From: Metabacillus sediminilitoris
GTDB lineage: Bacteria; Bacillota; Bacilli; Bacillales; Bacillaceae
Length of the DNA stretch: 64,000 nucleotides
Assembly: GCF_009720625.1 (NCBI RefSeq)
Contig: NZ_CP046266.1
Span: 4,507,501-4,571,500, forward strand
Reading direction: 5' to 3'
A program made the position numbers and the translations under genes. Shown here piece after piece: positions 27,788-36,960 of this stretch. The notes beneath the pieces are model-generated. The model searched no databases. It saw only the letters and a program-made list of their open reading frames with translations, and was not told where the DNA came from. The first letter of the stretch is position 1; each line of letters begins with the position of its first letter.

Positions 27788-29608
27788 TCAGTAAACATCT
27801 CGTTGGTAACGTTTTTGTTGTTGCATATCAGCAAGAAATTCAACCGCTTGATCACGGTTCATGCTGCCTTCTTTTTCAATAATGTCAAGTAGAGTGTTAT
27901 GAACATCATGTGCCATGTTTTTCTCATCTCCACAAATGTAAACAACTGCTCCTTCTTGAAGCCATTGGAACAATTCTTTGCTATTCTCAAGCATACGGTG
28001 CTGCACATATACTTTTTCCTCTGTATCACGTGAAAATGCTACATCCATTTTCGATAACACGCCATCTTTTAACCATTTTTGCCATTCTGTCTGATAAAGG
28101 AAATCCGTAACAAAATGCTGGTCACCGAAGAATACCCATGATTTACCTTCAGCACCTATTTCTTCACGTTCCTGCATAAAGGAACGAAATGGTGCAATTC
28201 CTGTTCCTGGTCCAACCATAATGATCGGAGTATCAGGGTTCTCTGGCAGTTTAAAGTTTTGGTTATGCTGAATATAAACCGGCAGTGTGTCACCTGGCTG
28301 CAAACGTTCTGCACATAAAATCGAGCATACACCTTTTCTTTCACGTCCATGTGCATCATAGCGGACAGCACCAATTGTTACATGCACTTCTTCAGGATTT
28401 GCTTCTAGGCTGCTTGCAATCGAATAAAGTCTGGCAGGCATTTTTCTTAAAATCGATATGAATTCTTGTGCAGTTACATTCCATGGACCAAAATCGCGGA
28501 CTAAATCAAGTAAATCGCGACCTTCTAAATATGCTTTTACTTTTGCTTCATTGCCCGGCGATAAAAGCTCTTGTAATTCCTCATTTTTGATTAGTTTTGC
28601 CGCCTGTTCAAGAAGGGGCTTTGTTAAATTCGTTATTTCAAAATTGGAAATGAGTGCTTCTTTAAGCGGACGAACATCTCCTTGCTTGTTGATTGTTACA
28701 TTTTCTGTTGATTCTAATTTTAATTCTTCTAAAAGTATATCAACAAGTTCTGGGTCATTCTCAGGATAAATACCGAGGCTGTCTCCTGGTTGATATGTGA
28801 GACCTGATCCCTCAAGCGATATTTCAAGATGGCGCGTTTCTTTATTTGAACCACGGCCATTCAAATTAATATTCTCAAGTACCTCAGCTTTAAACGGATT
28901 TGTTCGCGAATATTCAGATTCAATTGCTTGTGTTGTAACAGCTTGTGCAATGGCTGCACTTCCACCATGTGCTTCACTAAAACCGCCTAAAACTCCTTCG
29001 ATCCATTCTGAAGCCGGCTCATCAAAATCAAGATCACAATCTACGCGCTGATAAAGGCGTGTGCCTCCAAGCTCTTCAAGTCGTTTATCAAAGTCTTTAC
29101 CAGTTTGACAGAAAAATTCATACGAACTGTCTCCAAGTGATAACACAGAAAAACGAAAATCTTCAAGCTTTGGTGCACGTTTTCCATGTAGGAACTCATG
29201 GAATGACAATGCGTTATCCGGCGGATCACCTTCACCATGTGTACTAACAACAATTAGAAGGTTTTTGACTTTCTTCAAATTGTTTGGCTTGAAATCACTC
29301 ATTGACGATACAGTAACTTGAAAACCTTGACCTTCAAGTGTCTTAGCTGCCTTTCCAGCTAAGCTTTGTGCATTACCAGTCTGTGACCCGAACAGAATTG
29401 TTACTTCTTTTGAAATTGGATTTGCAGTGTTGTTAGCAGGAAGTCCTGCTGATGGTGCATCTGATGTAGCTGTAACAGAAACAGTTTGGGAAGCAGCCAA
29501 AAAACCGCTTAGCCAGACTTTTTGTGATTCTGTTAAAGTTGGCAATAGTTGATTAAGGAGCTCTGCTTGCTCCTGATTAAACGGACTGTTCAATACCTGA
29601 AGTTGCAA
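27788..29608 (-). CDS. cysJ: Sulfite reductase (NADPH) flavoprotein alpha subunit
   Basis: The 606-residue diflavin reductase has an N-terminal flavodoxin domain (about 65-205: FGSQTGNAQ, STHGEGDPPDNA), an FAD-binding domain (RLYSIASS, GVCSILC) and an NADPH site (GPGTGIAPFRSF), ending KRYQRDVY as in the family. It transfers electrons from NADPH to CysI. The TTG start at 29608 is supported by GAGGTGG 8 nt upstream. It is the first gene of the cysJI operon. Confidence 0.97.
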   Translation of the reverse strand: MQLQVLNSPFNQEQAELLNQLLPTLTESQKVWLSGFLAASQTVSVTATSDAPSAGLPANNTANPISKEVTILFGSQTGNAQSLAGKAAKTLEGQGFQVTVSSMSDFKPNNLKKVKNLLIVVSTHGEGDPPDNALSFHEFLHGKRAPKLEDFRFSVLSLGDSSYEFFCQTGKDFDKRLEELGGTRLYQRVDCDLDFDEPASEWIEGVLGGFSEAHGGSAAIAQAVTTQAIESEYSRTNPFKAEVLENINLNGRGSNKETRHLEISLEGSGLTYQPGDSLGIYPENDPELVDILLEELKLESTENVTINKQGDVRPLKEALISNFEITNLTKPLLEQAAKLIKNEELQELLSPGNEAKVKAYLEGRDLLDLVRDFGPWNVTAQEFISILRKMPARLYSIASSLEANPEEVHVTIGAVRYDAHGRERKGVCSILCAERLQPGDTLPVYIQHNQNFKLPENPDTPIIMVGPGTGIAPFRSFMQEREEIGAEGKSWVFFGDQHFVTDFLYQTEWQKWLKDGVLSKMDVAFSRDTEEKVYVQHRMLENSKELFQWLQEGAVVYICGDEKNMAHDVHNTLLDIIEKEGSMNRDQAVEFLADMQQQKRYQRDVY

Positions 29609-29715
29609 CGATTATCCACCTCACATAGAAATATAAACCTTATAAACAATATGATACATATAATGACATGTTTCAACAATTCTTACTATTCACTTTTATG
29701 AAAAATTTTAATTTT

Positions 29716-29744
29716 ATGATAGCTTCACTATTCCTATAAGTCAA
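29716..29744 (-). promoter_or_regulatory. cysJI promoter with CymR-like site
   Basis: TTGACT, a 17-nt spacer, and TATCAT on the minus strand, about 110 nt before cysJ. The promoter contains ATTCCTA and an inverted partial TAGG with a 9-nt spacer almost identical to the operator at tcyP, including TAAGTCAAG against TCAGTCAAG. Confidence 0.7.
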
Positions 29745-29835
29745 GTAGGTTTTAAGTATTTCTCAAGCATATTATTTCCACCCGCTTCATTTTTTTCATA
29801 ATTGGCAGTGTTTATATAAAGAATTTTTCATTACA

Positions 29836-29871
29836 AAAAACCCTGTAGTATTTGATTTCCACAGGGTTCAA
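29836..29871 (-). terminator. tcyP terminator
   Basis: On the minus strand AACCCTGT / ACAGGGTT is followed by TTTTTTG, 30 nt after the tcyP stop. Confidence 0.85.
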
Positions 29872-29897
29872 AGACAATGAATGTCTTCTATATCATT

Positions 29898-31280
29898 TTA
29901 TGCTTCAACGATTTGTTGTTGCTTGTAAACTTCTTTATCTAATTCACCTGTTGCTTTTCCAGTTAGTACACCAGATACCATAGCACCACTTACGTTCAAT
30001 GCTGTGCGTCCCATGTCGATTAGTGGCTCAACTGAAATAACGAGGGCAGCAATTTCAATTGGAAGGTTCATCACTGATAAGACGATAAGCGCAGCAAATG
30101 TAGCACCACCACCAACTCCAGCGACACCAAATGAACTAATTGCAACTACTATGATAAGTGTAATAATGAAAGCTGGACTTGTTGGATTAATACCAACAGC
30201 CGGTGCAACCATTACAGCTAACATTGCCGGGTATATTCCCGCACAGCCATTTTGACCGATTGATAGTCCAAATGAGCCTGCAAAGTTTGCAATTCCTTCA
30301 GATACACCAAAATCCTTCGTTTGTGTTTTAATTGTTAAAGGCAATGTACCTGCACTTGAACGTGATGTAAAAGCAAATGTTAATGTTGGCATAGCTTTTT
30401 TCACATATCTAACAGGACTGAGTTTAGCAAGAGATAACAAGATAAGATGAACAATAAACATCACAATTAATGCAACATATGATGCAATGACAAATTTACC
30501 TAATTTTGCAATCGCTACATAATCACTTGTTGCTGTAACCTTTGTTATTAACGCAAAAATACCGTATGGTGTTAATCGTAGAACAAGGGTAACGATTCTC
30601 ATTGTAATTGCATATAACGTATCGATAATTTTCGCAAAAAATTCTCCATGTTCTGGATCCTTACGCTTTACTCCGAGGAATGCCATTCCAACAAAGGCTG
30701 CAAATATAACAACAGCAATTGTAGATGTTGGACGAGCACCAGTTAAATCTAAGAACGGATTACTTGGAATTAATTGAAGAATTTGTTGAGGAATCGTGAC
30801 ATCCTGTACAGTAACAACTTTTTCTTCTAATTCCATATTACGAGTTGCTTCAGCATCACCTTGTGTTAATTGAATACCATCAAGACCAAAACCTAATGCT
30901 GATCCGATTCCAACTGCAGCAGAAATAGCTGTTGTACCAAGAAGAATTCCAATAACAAGAAAACTAATTTTCCCAATATTTTTGGTTAATTTTAACTTAG
31001 TAAATGCACCAACAATTGAAACGAATACAAGTGGCATGACAATCATTTGTAATAGTTTTACATAACCGCTACCTACAATTGTAAACCAATCTATCGTACC
31101 TATCGTTACTTCGGAAGTTGCTCCGTAGATTAATTGTATAATTACACCAAATACTAGCCCTAAACCTAATGCAGTAAAAATACGTTTAGAAAATGAAACA
31201 TGTTTTTTCTGCATCATGAACAAACCCATTATAAGTAATAAAAAAATAATGATGTTAACAATAATAAGAATGGTGTTCAT
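29898..31280 (-). CDS. tcyP: L-cystine/cation symporter
   Basis: The protein is a dicarboxylate/amino-acid:cation symporter family member (about 461 residues from ATG 31280, RBS GGGAG; an adjacent ATG at 31283 is also possible). It resembles B. subtilis TcyP closely, including TFAFTSRSSAG, the NGCAGIYPAML segment, and SVEPLIDMGRTALNVSG. It takes up cystine. The promoter shares its operator-like dyad with cysJI, indicating joint sulfur control. Confidence 0.93.
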   Translation of the reverse strand: MNTILIIVNIIIFLLLIMGLFMMQKKHVSFSKRIFTALGLGLVFGVIIQLIYGATSEVTIGTIDWFTIVGSGYVKLLQMIVMPLVFVSIVGAFTKLKLTKNIGKISFLVIGILLGTTAISAAVGIGSALGFGLDGIQLTQGDAEATRNMELEEKVVTVQDVTIPQQILQLIPSNPFLDLTGARPTSTIAVVIFAAFVGMAFLGVKRKDPEHGEFFAKIIDTLYAITMRIVTLVLRLTPYGIFALITKVTATSDYVAIAKLGKFVIASYVALIVMFIVHLILLSLAKLSPVRYVKKAMPTLTFAFTSRSSAGTLPLTIKTQTKDFGVSEGIANFAGSFGLSIGQNGCAGIYPAMLAVMVAPAVGINPTSPAFIITLIIVVAISSFGVAGVGGGATFAALIVLSVMNLPIEIAALVISVEPLIDMGRTALNVSGAMVSGVLTGKATGELDKEVYKQQQIVEA

Positions 31281-31321
31281 CATAATCTCCCTTTTTATAA
31301 TATATTTAAATAACAAAACAA

Positions 31322-31358
31322 ACTATATTACAATTATTCCAATCAGTCAAGTTGGAAT
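31322..31358 (-). promoter_or_regulatory. tcyP promoter and CymR-like operator
   Basis: TTGACT (31350-31345), a 17-nt spacer, TATAGT (31327-31322). A perfect 7-bp dyad ATTCCAA-N9-TTGGAAT (31336-31358) overlaps the -35 box. TTGGAATAATT resembles published CymR sites, and tcyP is a CymR target in B. subtilis. Confidence 0.75.
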
Positions 31359-31398
31359 TACTCTTTTTCTCGAATTAAAAATATCTTAATTCTTTCTT

Positions 31399-32190
31399 TT
31401 ATAATTTAACAGCAATCGGATTTCTTTTTTCATACTTAAACATGTACTTAAAACCGCATTCCTTTGCCATCTCAATCGCTTCAAATAGATGAGACCCGAC
31501 AGTTTCAACTGTATGAGAATCAGAACCTATCGTTAAGATTTCACCACCCAATTCTTTATATAGCTTAATAACATGAATGGATGGAAGCGATTCATTTAAT
31601 TTCCCTCTTAGACCTGAGGTATTTATTTCTATACCAATATTTCTCTCAATCGCTTTTGTTAAAATAGACTCTATCAGATCTTTAACTTCATGAAATTTGA
31701 AATTTCCAACTGTCTGAATCGCATATCGTTTTAACAAATCCAGATGAGCAATAACATCAATATCTGCTTGACTTACCATATTATATACTTCAGTGAAATA
31801 TTCCCGATAAGCAATAAGATTCGACTTATTCCCAAGAAAGATTCTCAGTTTATCATTATTAATATTATGTACAGAACCTAAAATAAAATCCAAATCAAGT
31901 GATTTAAACGCTTGGGTGTATTCATTTATAAGTTGATGAGGCTCGCAAATTTCTATACCAGCTTTTACGATTAATTGGCTCTCGAATTGATCTCTGCATT
32001 CCTTAATATCTTGAAAGTATTTTTCAAAATCCATATGACCATATGTAGGGACAACAGGATTAAGAGAAAAATGCTCTGTGAAACATATTTCATTCAAACC
32101 TTTATTTATTGCTTCTTTACAAACTTCTCTCATAATTGCCTTTGAATCAAATGAATGATTTGTATGATGATGATAATCCATTAAATACAT
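31399..32190 (-). CDS. PHP-family histidinol-phosphatase-like phosphoesterase
   Basis: The 263-residue PHP-domain metallophosphatase has the metal-binding blocks DYHHHTNHSFD (about 5-15), EICFTEHFS, VKAGIEICEP, VHN, IAHLDLLKRY, and GSDSHTVETVG. This fits HisJ/HisK-type L-histidinol-phosphate phosphatases (three-metal site). No his genes are near, so the substrate could be a different phosphate ester. It is monocistronic. Confidence 0.8.
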   Translation of the reverse strand: MYLMDYHHHTNHSFDSKAIMREVCKEAINKGLNEICFTEHFSLNPVVPTYGHMDFEKYFQDIKECRDQFESQLIVKAGIEICEPHQLINEYTQAFKSLDLDFILGSVHNINNDKLRIFLGNKSNLIAYREYFTEVYNMVSQADIDVIAHLDLLKRYAIQTVGNFKFHEVKDLIESILTKAIERNIGIEINTSGLRGKLNESLPSIHVIKLYKELGGEILTIGSDSHTVETVGSHLFEAIEMAKECGFKYMFKYEKRNPIAVKL

Positions 32191-32382
32191 ATTTGCTGAG
32201 CCTTCCTTTTCCCTATTTTCACATCTAATTATATCAACAATCCGTTTTAAATAAGATATTTTTCTACTATATAATTATATAAACTGTTCAATAGGATTTT
32301 AAGGCTCTAATATGGGATTCAATTAGGGACAGGAATTCAAAAAGGCATCGATGAAGGTCTATAATACTAAATTTGTATAAGA

Positions 32383-32417
32383 AAAGTCCTTCATAACAGC
32401 AATGAAGGACTTTTTTT
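32383..32417. terminator. Terminator after ribA-like gene
   Basis: A 12-bp stem AAAGTCCTTCAT / ATGAAGGACTTT with a 7-nt loop; T-runs on both strands. Confidence 0.8.
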
Positions 32418-32456
32418 CACTAAGATTAGATGTTTTTCCAACCTATTAATAAACGA

Positions 32457-33218
32457 TCATTCATCCGATTTTTCTGTTCTTAAATGCCCTGAACGAACGA
32501 CTTTTGTTTCTAAATATTTTTTATTATATTCGGAGATATCGCCCCATAATTGTACTCGGCCTGAAAGATTTGCACCTGATTTTTCTAACGCTTCTAATTT
32601 TCTCGGGTTGTTTGTTATTAGTGTGACAGGATTCGAGCGCAGTGTTTTTAACACCTTTATAGCATCATCATAGTTGCGTGCATCGTCTACAAACCCAAGC
32701 TCTAAATTTGCTTCCACCGTGTCTAAACCTTCTTCTTGTAAGACATATGCCATTGCTTTACTGAATAAACCAATGCCTCTACCTTCATGATTTGCTAAAT
32801 AAAATAACGCTCCTGAGCCATGAGTCACAATCATCTTCATTGCTTGTTTTAGTTGAAAACCACAATCACAGCGTTTACTCCCAAAAATATCGCCTGTATG
32901 ACAAATACTGTGCATACGGATGAGAGCGTCATTAGAATTTTGAAAATCTCCATATACAAGCACACTTGATTGCTGCATTTCTGCTAAATTGGAAGAAGCC
33001 AAAGTTTCAATTATTTTTTCGGTGTTATATGAGCCATCCTCACAAAAATGTCCTGACATATTCTCGCAGCGCAACCAGCAATACCATTGAAACTTTGTTG
33101 TTTCTCCATCTAAATTAACAGGTAAATTTATCGGTCCCACTAAATATATAGATTTATCATCACTTTTGATTATGTTAATTTTATCGTGTAATATTGACGT
33201 CACTTTATGATTGATCAT
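32457..33218 (-). CDS. Stand-alone GTP cyclohydrolase II (RibA-type)
   Basis: The 253-residue protein has a ~75-residue N-terminal extension and then the GTP cyclohydrolase II domain: zinc ligands C-x10-C-x-C (SICHTGDIFGSKRCDCG), HEGRGIGL, the catalytic Tyr in MAYVLQ, Arg in DDARNY, and TNNPRKLEAL. It should open GTP to the formylaminopyrimidine. Bacillus normally has the fused RibBA inside the rib operon; this single-domain copy stands apart and has no FMN riboswitch. It may serve a specialised pathway. The RBS is AGGAGG. Confidence 0.85.
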   Translation of the reverse strand: MINHKVTSILHDKINIIKSDDKSIYLVGPINLPVNLDGETTKFQWYCWLRCENMSGHFCEDGSYNTEKIIETLASSNLAEMQQSSVLVYGDFQNSNDALIRMHSICHTGDIFGSKRCDCGFQLKQAMKMIVTHGSGALFYLANHEGRGIGLFSKAMAYVLQEEGLDTVEANLELGFVDDARNYDDAIKVLKTLRSNPVTLITNNPRKLEALEKSGANLSGRVQLWGDISEYNKKYLETKVVRSGHLRTEKSDE

Positions 33219-33439
33219 TCAATCTACCTCCTGAAGAACCCAAATATTTTATGTATGACTTTTCCCCATATCGTTTTATACTTATTGAATAATTATTATT
33301 GTACCCAATCCATACTATTATGAATCGATTATTGTTAGAATGGGTGACAAATTTCCTTCTACTTATTCACTTACCAGAAGTACACTTCTCTACCCTTTAT
33401 AAGAACACATCTAAAAGGATCCGAACAAAAAATAGATTA

Positions 33440-33465
33440 AGCCCTACACTTATATGTGTAGGGCT
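33440..33465 (-). terminator. htpG terminator
   Basis: A 10-bp perfect stem AGCCCTACAC / GTGTAGGGCT, 6-nt loop, just after the htpG stop. Confidence 0.75.
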
Positions 33466-33480
33466 CATGTTTCATTTAGA

Positions 33481-35361
33481 TCAGACCATAACTTTACAAA
33501 TATTATTTGTAAATTCAACAGGGTCATTTATCGGTAATCCTTCAATTAGAAGTGCCTGATTGTACAGTAGATTTGTGTACAAAGAAACCTTTTCTTTATC
33601 ATTTGCAAATGAGTCTTTTAATGATTGGAAAACATGATGATTCACGTTAATTTCTAAAATTTTATCAGCCTTAATATTTTGGTTATCAGGCATTGCGCTC
33701 AGAATTTTTTCCATTTCGATTGTTACTTCACCTTCTGTTGCTAAACAAACTGGATGAGTTTTCAATCGTTTGGATACCCTTACATCCTTTACTTTATCCC
33801 CAAGGATTGTTTTCATATAGTCAAAAAGCTCTTTGTTTTCACTGTCTTCCTTAGAAGTACTTGTTTCATTGTCATCTGCCTCAATTCCTAAGTCCCCACT
33901 AGATACAGATTTAAATTCTTTTTCTTTATATGTCATGATCATTTTAATTGCAAATTCATCAATATCTTCAGTAAAGTATAAAATTTCAAAGCCTTTATCA
34001 GTTACTAACTCAGTTTGTGGAAGCTTTTCAATTCTTTCATAAGATTCGCCTGTAGCATAGTAAATATATTTTTGATCCTCAGGCATTCTTGCTACATATT
34101 CATCTAAGGTAACCATTTTCTTCTCTTTTGACGAATAGAACATGATTAAATCCTGTAAGACCTCTTTATTACTTCCAAAATCACTATATACCCCGTATTT
34201 TAACTGTCTTCCAAAGGATTTATAGAACTCTTCATATTTATCTCTTTCATTTTTTAATAAGCTTTGCAATTCGTTTTTGATTTTTTTATTTATATTTTTA
34301 GCGATAAGTTTCAATTGGCGATCATGCTGCAGCATTTCTCTGGAAATATTAAGGGATAAATCTTCTGAGTCAACCATTCCCTTCACAAAACTGAAATAGT
34401 CAGGAAGGAGATCAGCACATTTATTCATGATTAATACGCCATTTGAATATAACTCCAAGCCTTTTTCAAATTCCTTTGAATAATAGTCAAAAGGAGTTTT
34501 TTCTGGAATATATAAAATGGCATTATATCTGATCGTACCATCAACACTAATGTGGATATGTTTAAGCGGCTTATCAAAACCGTAATGTTTTTCATTATAA
34601 AATTTCTCGTAGTCTTCAGGAGTAAGCTCACTTTTATTCTTTCTCCAAATTGGAACCATACTATTGATCGTTTGTTCTTCCTTGTATTCCTCTAATTCAT
34701 TTTCACTGCCCTCTTTCGGTCTTTGACCAGATACATCCATCTTAATTGGGTAGCGAATGAAGTCGGAGTATTTTTTGATGATTGCTTTTAAACGATATTC
34801 TTCTAAAAACTCATCATAGCTTTCATCTTCGGTGTTCTCTTTGATTTTTAAAATGATTTCAGAACCTACTGTATCTTTCTCAATTGCCTCAATTGTGTAT
34901 CCATCTGCACCTGTTGATTCCCACTTATAGGCCTCATCACTACCTAATGCTTTACTAATAACAGTGACAACATCAGCAACCATAAATGCTGCATAAAAAC
35001 CAACACCGAACTGACCAATAATATCATGCCCATCTTTCAATTCATTTTCAGTTTTGAATGCTAGTGAGCCGCTCTTAGCTATCGTTCCAAGATTTGTTTC
35101 AAGCTCTTCTTTCGACATGCCGATTCCAGTATCTGTGATTGTTAATGTTCTGTTTTCTTTATCAGCAGATACTTTTATGTAATAGCTATCCTTGTCAAAT
35201 GTTAACGCATCATCTGTTAATGCTTTATAATAAATTTTATCAATCGCATCACTTGCATTTGATATTAACTCCCTTAAAAATACCTCACGTTGTGAATAGA
35301 TGGAGTTAATCATCATTTCTAATAATCGTTTAGACTCGGCTTTAAACTCTTTTTTTGCCAT
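33481..35361 (-). CDS. htpG: Chaperone HtpG (Hsp90)
   Basis: A complete 626-residue Hsp90: a GHKL ATPase domain with [18 protein letters not shown] and GQFGVGFY, a middle domain ([14 protein letters not shown]) and a C-terminal dimerisation domain. It is a cytosolic ATP-dependent chaperone. The RBS is AAAGGAGAGG. A perfect CIRCE element precedes it, so HrcA repression is expected. This differs from B. subtilis, where htpG is not CIRCE-controlled. Confidence 0.97.
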   Translation of the reverse strand: MAKKEFKAESKRLLEMMINSIYSQREVFLRELISNASDAIDKIYYKALTDDALTFDKDSYYIKVSADKENRTLTITDTGIGMSKEELETNLGTIAKSGSLAFKTENELKDGHDIIGQFGVGFYAAFMVADVVTVISKALGSDEAYKWESTGADGYTIEAIEKDTVGSEIILKIKENTEDESYDEFLEEYRLKAIIKKYSDFIRYPIKMDVSGQRPKEGSENELEEYKEEQTINSMVPIWRKNKSELTPEDYEKFYNEKHYGFDKPLKHIHISVDGTIRYNAILYIPEKTPFDYYSKEFEKGLELYSNGVLIMNKCADLLPDYFSFVKGMVDSEDLSLNISREMLQHDRQLKLIAKNINKKIKNELQSLLKNERDKYEEFYKSFGRQLKYGVYSDFGSNKEVLQDLIMFYSSKEKKMVTLDEYVARMPEDQKYIYYATGESYERIEKLPQTELVTDKGFEILYFTEDIDEFAIKMIMTYKEKEFKSVSSGDLGIEADDNETSTSKEDSENKELFDYMKTILGDKVKDVRVSKRLKTHPVCLATEGEVTIEMEKILSAMPDNQNIKADKILEINVNHHVFQSLKDSFANDKEKVSLYTNLLYNQALLIEGLPINDPVEFTNNICKVMV

Positions 35362-35407
35362 ATTAACCTCTCCTTTCGAAATATTAATAAAGGTAGCTTA
35401 TCTAATT

Positions 35408-35434
35408 TTAGCACTCTCCCCTGTTGAGTGCTAA
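35408..35434 (-). promoter_or_regulatory. CIRCE element (HrcA operator)
   Basis: TTAGCACTC-N9-GAGTGCTAA, a perfect match to CIRCE, lies 47 nt before the htpG start and at the predicted 5' end of the transcript. Confidence 0.97.
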
Positions 35435-35448
35435 TATATACATAATTT

Positions 35449-35477
35449 TAAATATCATATCCTTATTTTTGTGTCAA
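35449..35477 (-). promoter_or_regulatory. htpG promoter
   Basis: TTGACA (35477-35472), a 17-nt spacer, and TATTTA on the minus strand. The CIRCE follows directly. Confidence 0.7.
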
Positions 35478-35583
35478 TATTTTACGATACATTTTTTTTG
35501 ATAATCATTTTGTTTTGGACACATGAATTAGGCGCAATTCTATTAAGAATGCGCCTGATCGATCAATATGTTAGAACATCGTT

Positions 35584-36141
35584 TTAATCTATTTTATGCT
35601 CTTGACGTTCATACTTTACTTCCTTTAGTAGTAAAGCTAAATTTACTTTACGATCCCACACTTTTCTTGCATTTTCCGTCATATTGGGAAAAATATATTT
35701 ATCAACTATCACCTGATAATCAAGATCATCAAGTAAATTATATGTACGAATTTTTATTTTTTTGTTATCGAAGGTTTCGATGACAATATCATTGATTAAG
35801 TTTAGGGGATTTCTAATTAAATCGATATTACGGATATTTTCAATAAAAACTGTTCCTTTTTTTGTAATAATTTTACCATTTCCATCATCTGAAATTGTTA
35901 ATAATGTTTTCCCTGGAATAAATCCGGGCAGGGACCAAAGTGTTAAATAAAGAAAAATAGGAAAAAAAACGATCCCCCCAAAAATATAAACAAATGAATA
36001 TTTAGATTCGAAAGAAAAACCTTCTATAAGTAAGAAGAAACAGCCTATTAATCCCCCTAAAACAAATGAAGCCATCCATCCGTACATAAACTTTGAACCT
36101 TTTATTTTTATCACATTATTTTCTTGCTTAGCATTTACCAA
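35584..36141 (-). CDS. DUF5381-like membrane protein (YfjD-like), T7-related operon
   Basis: TTG 36141 is the likely start: AGGAGG, which overlaps the stop codon of the preceding gene, lies 8 nt upstream. The ~185-residue protein has two membrane helices (about 20-75) and a C-terminal PH-like beta region (LTISDDGNGKIITKKG...IKIRTYNLLDD). It is the last gene of the WXG operon and is translationally coupled to it. The resemblance to B. subtilis YfjD is from memory of length and context. An immunity or accessory role is inference. Confidence 0.6.
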   Translation of the reverse strand: MVNAKQENNVIKIKGSKFMYGWMASFVLGGLIGCFFLLIEGFSFESKYSFVYIFGGIVFFPIFLYLTLWSLPGFIPGKTLLTISDDGNGKIITKKGTVFIENIRNIDLIRNPLNLINDIVIETFDNKKIKIRTYNLLDDLDYQVIVDKYIFPNMTENARKVWDRKVNLALLLKEVKYERQEHKID

Positions 36142-36154
36142 AACTTTAGCCTCC

Positions 36155-36952
36155 TTAAACTGAATGAACCTTGTCATTTAATAAAAGGTTTTTAATCGAT
36201 GACTCATTTGCCTTTTGGACATTGAGGTCAAGATTTTGGTCTCTTGTAACTAACCAGCATTCGGTTTTTCCTGGGATGAAAAAATAAAGATCGATAAGCT
36301 CTGGATTATTTTCTGAGTCATACTTTAAGCTAAGTAAACTATCCATTTTACCGTTCCTTATAGAGATATCCTCTAAAAACTGTACGAGACTAGTAGAATT
36401 CTTCGTTTTACTTACCCATTTCTGAACAACTGATTCTGGTAAAGATCCAGATTGACTTACGTCCTCTAAAAGGTCTTCTAATTCTTCATTTTTCAACTTA
36501 AAAAGCAGTTCACTACTTTTGTCTAAATGATTGATAGTAAAAAACTTAGTAATGTTTAATAAAATTTCTTCTTCTTGTATTTTTGATATGTAATGAACTT
36601 GATGGTCATGCAATAATTTATGTAAAAAAACCTCTCCATTTTTTAAATGAAATGAAATACTTTCCTCTCCGTCTAAGTTAGGGTTAAATTTTGACGCCTT
36701 TACTGTTCTATCTGCATAATGTAAGGTATGAATAAATGAAGAAAACTCCTGTTTTATCTTATATTGATGATCTATTTCCATAATCATCTCTTTTGCTAAC
36801 AATGAACGTGAGGCAAATTCTAGCATTAGTTTCAACTCAGAATCTTGCAATGTTGGAAAATAGGTTTCTTTAATAGAAATACCCTGTTCATATAATCCTT
36901 CACTATAAAATGAAAAAATTAGCTCCTCAATACTTAATTGAATGGTATTCAT
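36155..36952 (-). CDS. Unknown cytosolic protein of the T7-related operon (YfjC-like)
   Basis: The 265-residue soluble protein has no signal or membrane helix; it is rich in Leu, Glu and Ser, with alternating helix and strand predictions and an end reading LIDLYFFIPGKTECWLVTR. I do not recognise a domain. Its place between the glycine-zipper protein (8-nt gap) and the membrane protein suggests a chaperone or adaptor for the secreted partners, like EspG in mycobacterial ESX systems. That comparison is only by position and size. Confidence 0.6.
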   Translation of the reverse strand: MNTIQLSIEELIFSFYSEGLYEQGISIKETYFPTLQDSELKLMLEFASRSLLAKEMIMEIDHQYKIKQEFSSFIHTLHYADRTVKASKFNPNLDGEESISFHLKNGEVFLHKLLHDHQVHYISKIQEEEILLNITKFFTINHLDKSSELLFKLKNEELEDLLEDVSQSGSLPESVVQKWVSKTKNSTSLVQFLEDISIRNGKMDSLLSLKYDSENNPELIDLYFFIPGKTECWLVTRDQNLDLNVQKANESSIKNLLLNDKVHSV

Positions 36953-36960
36953 ATGTCCTC

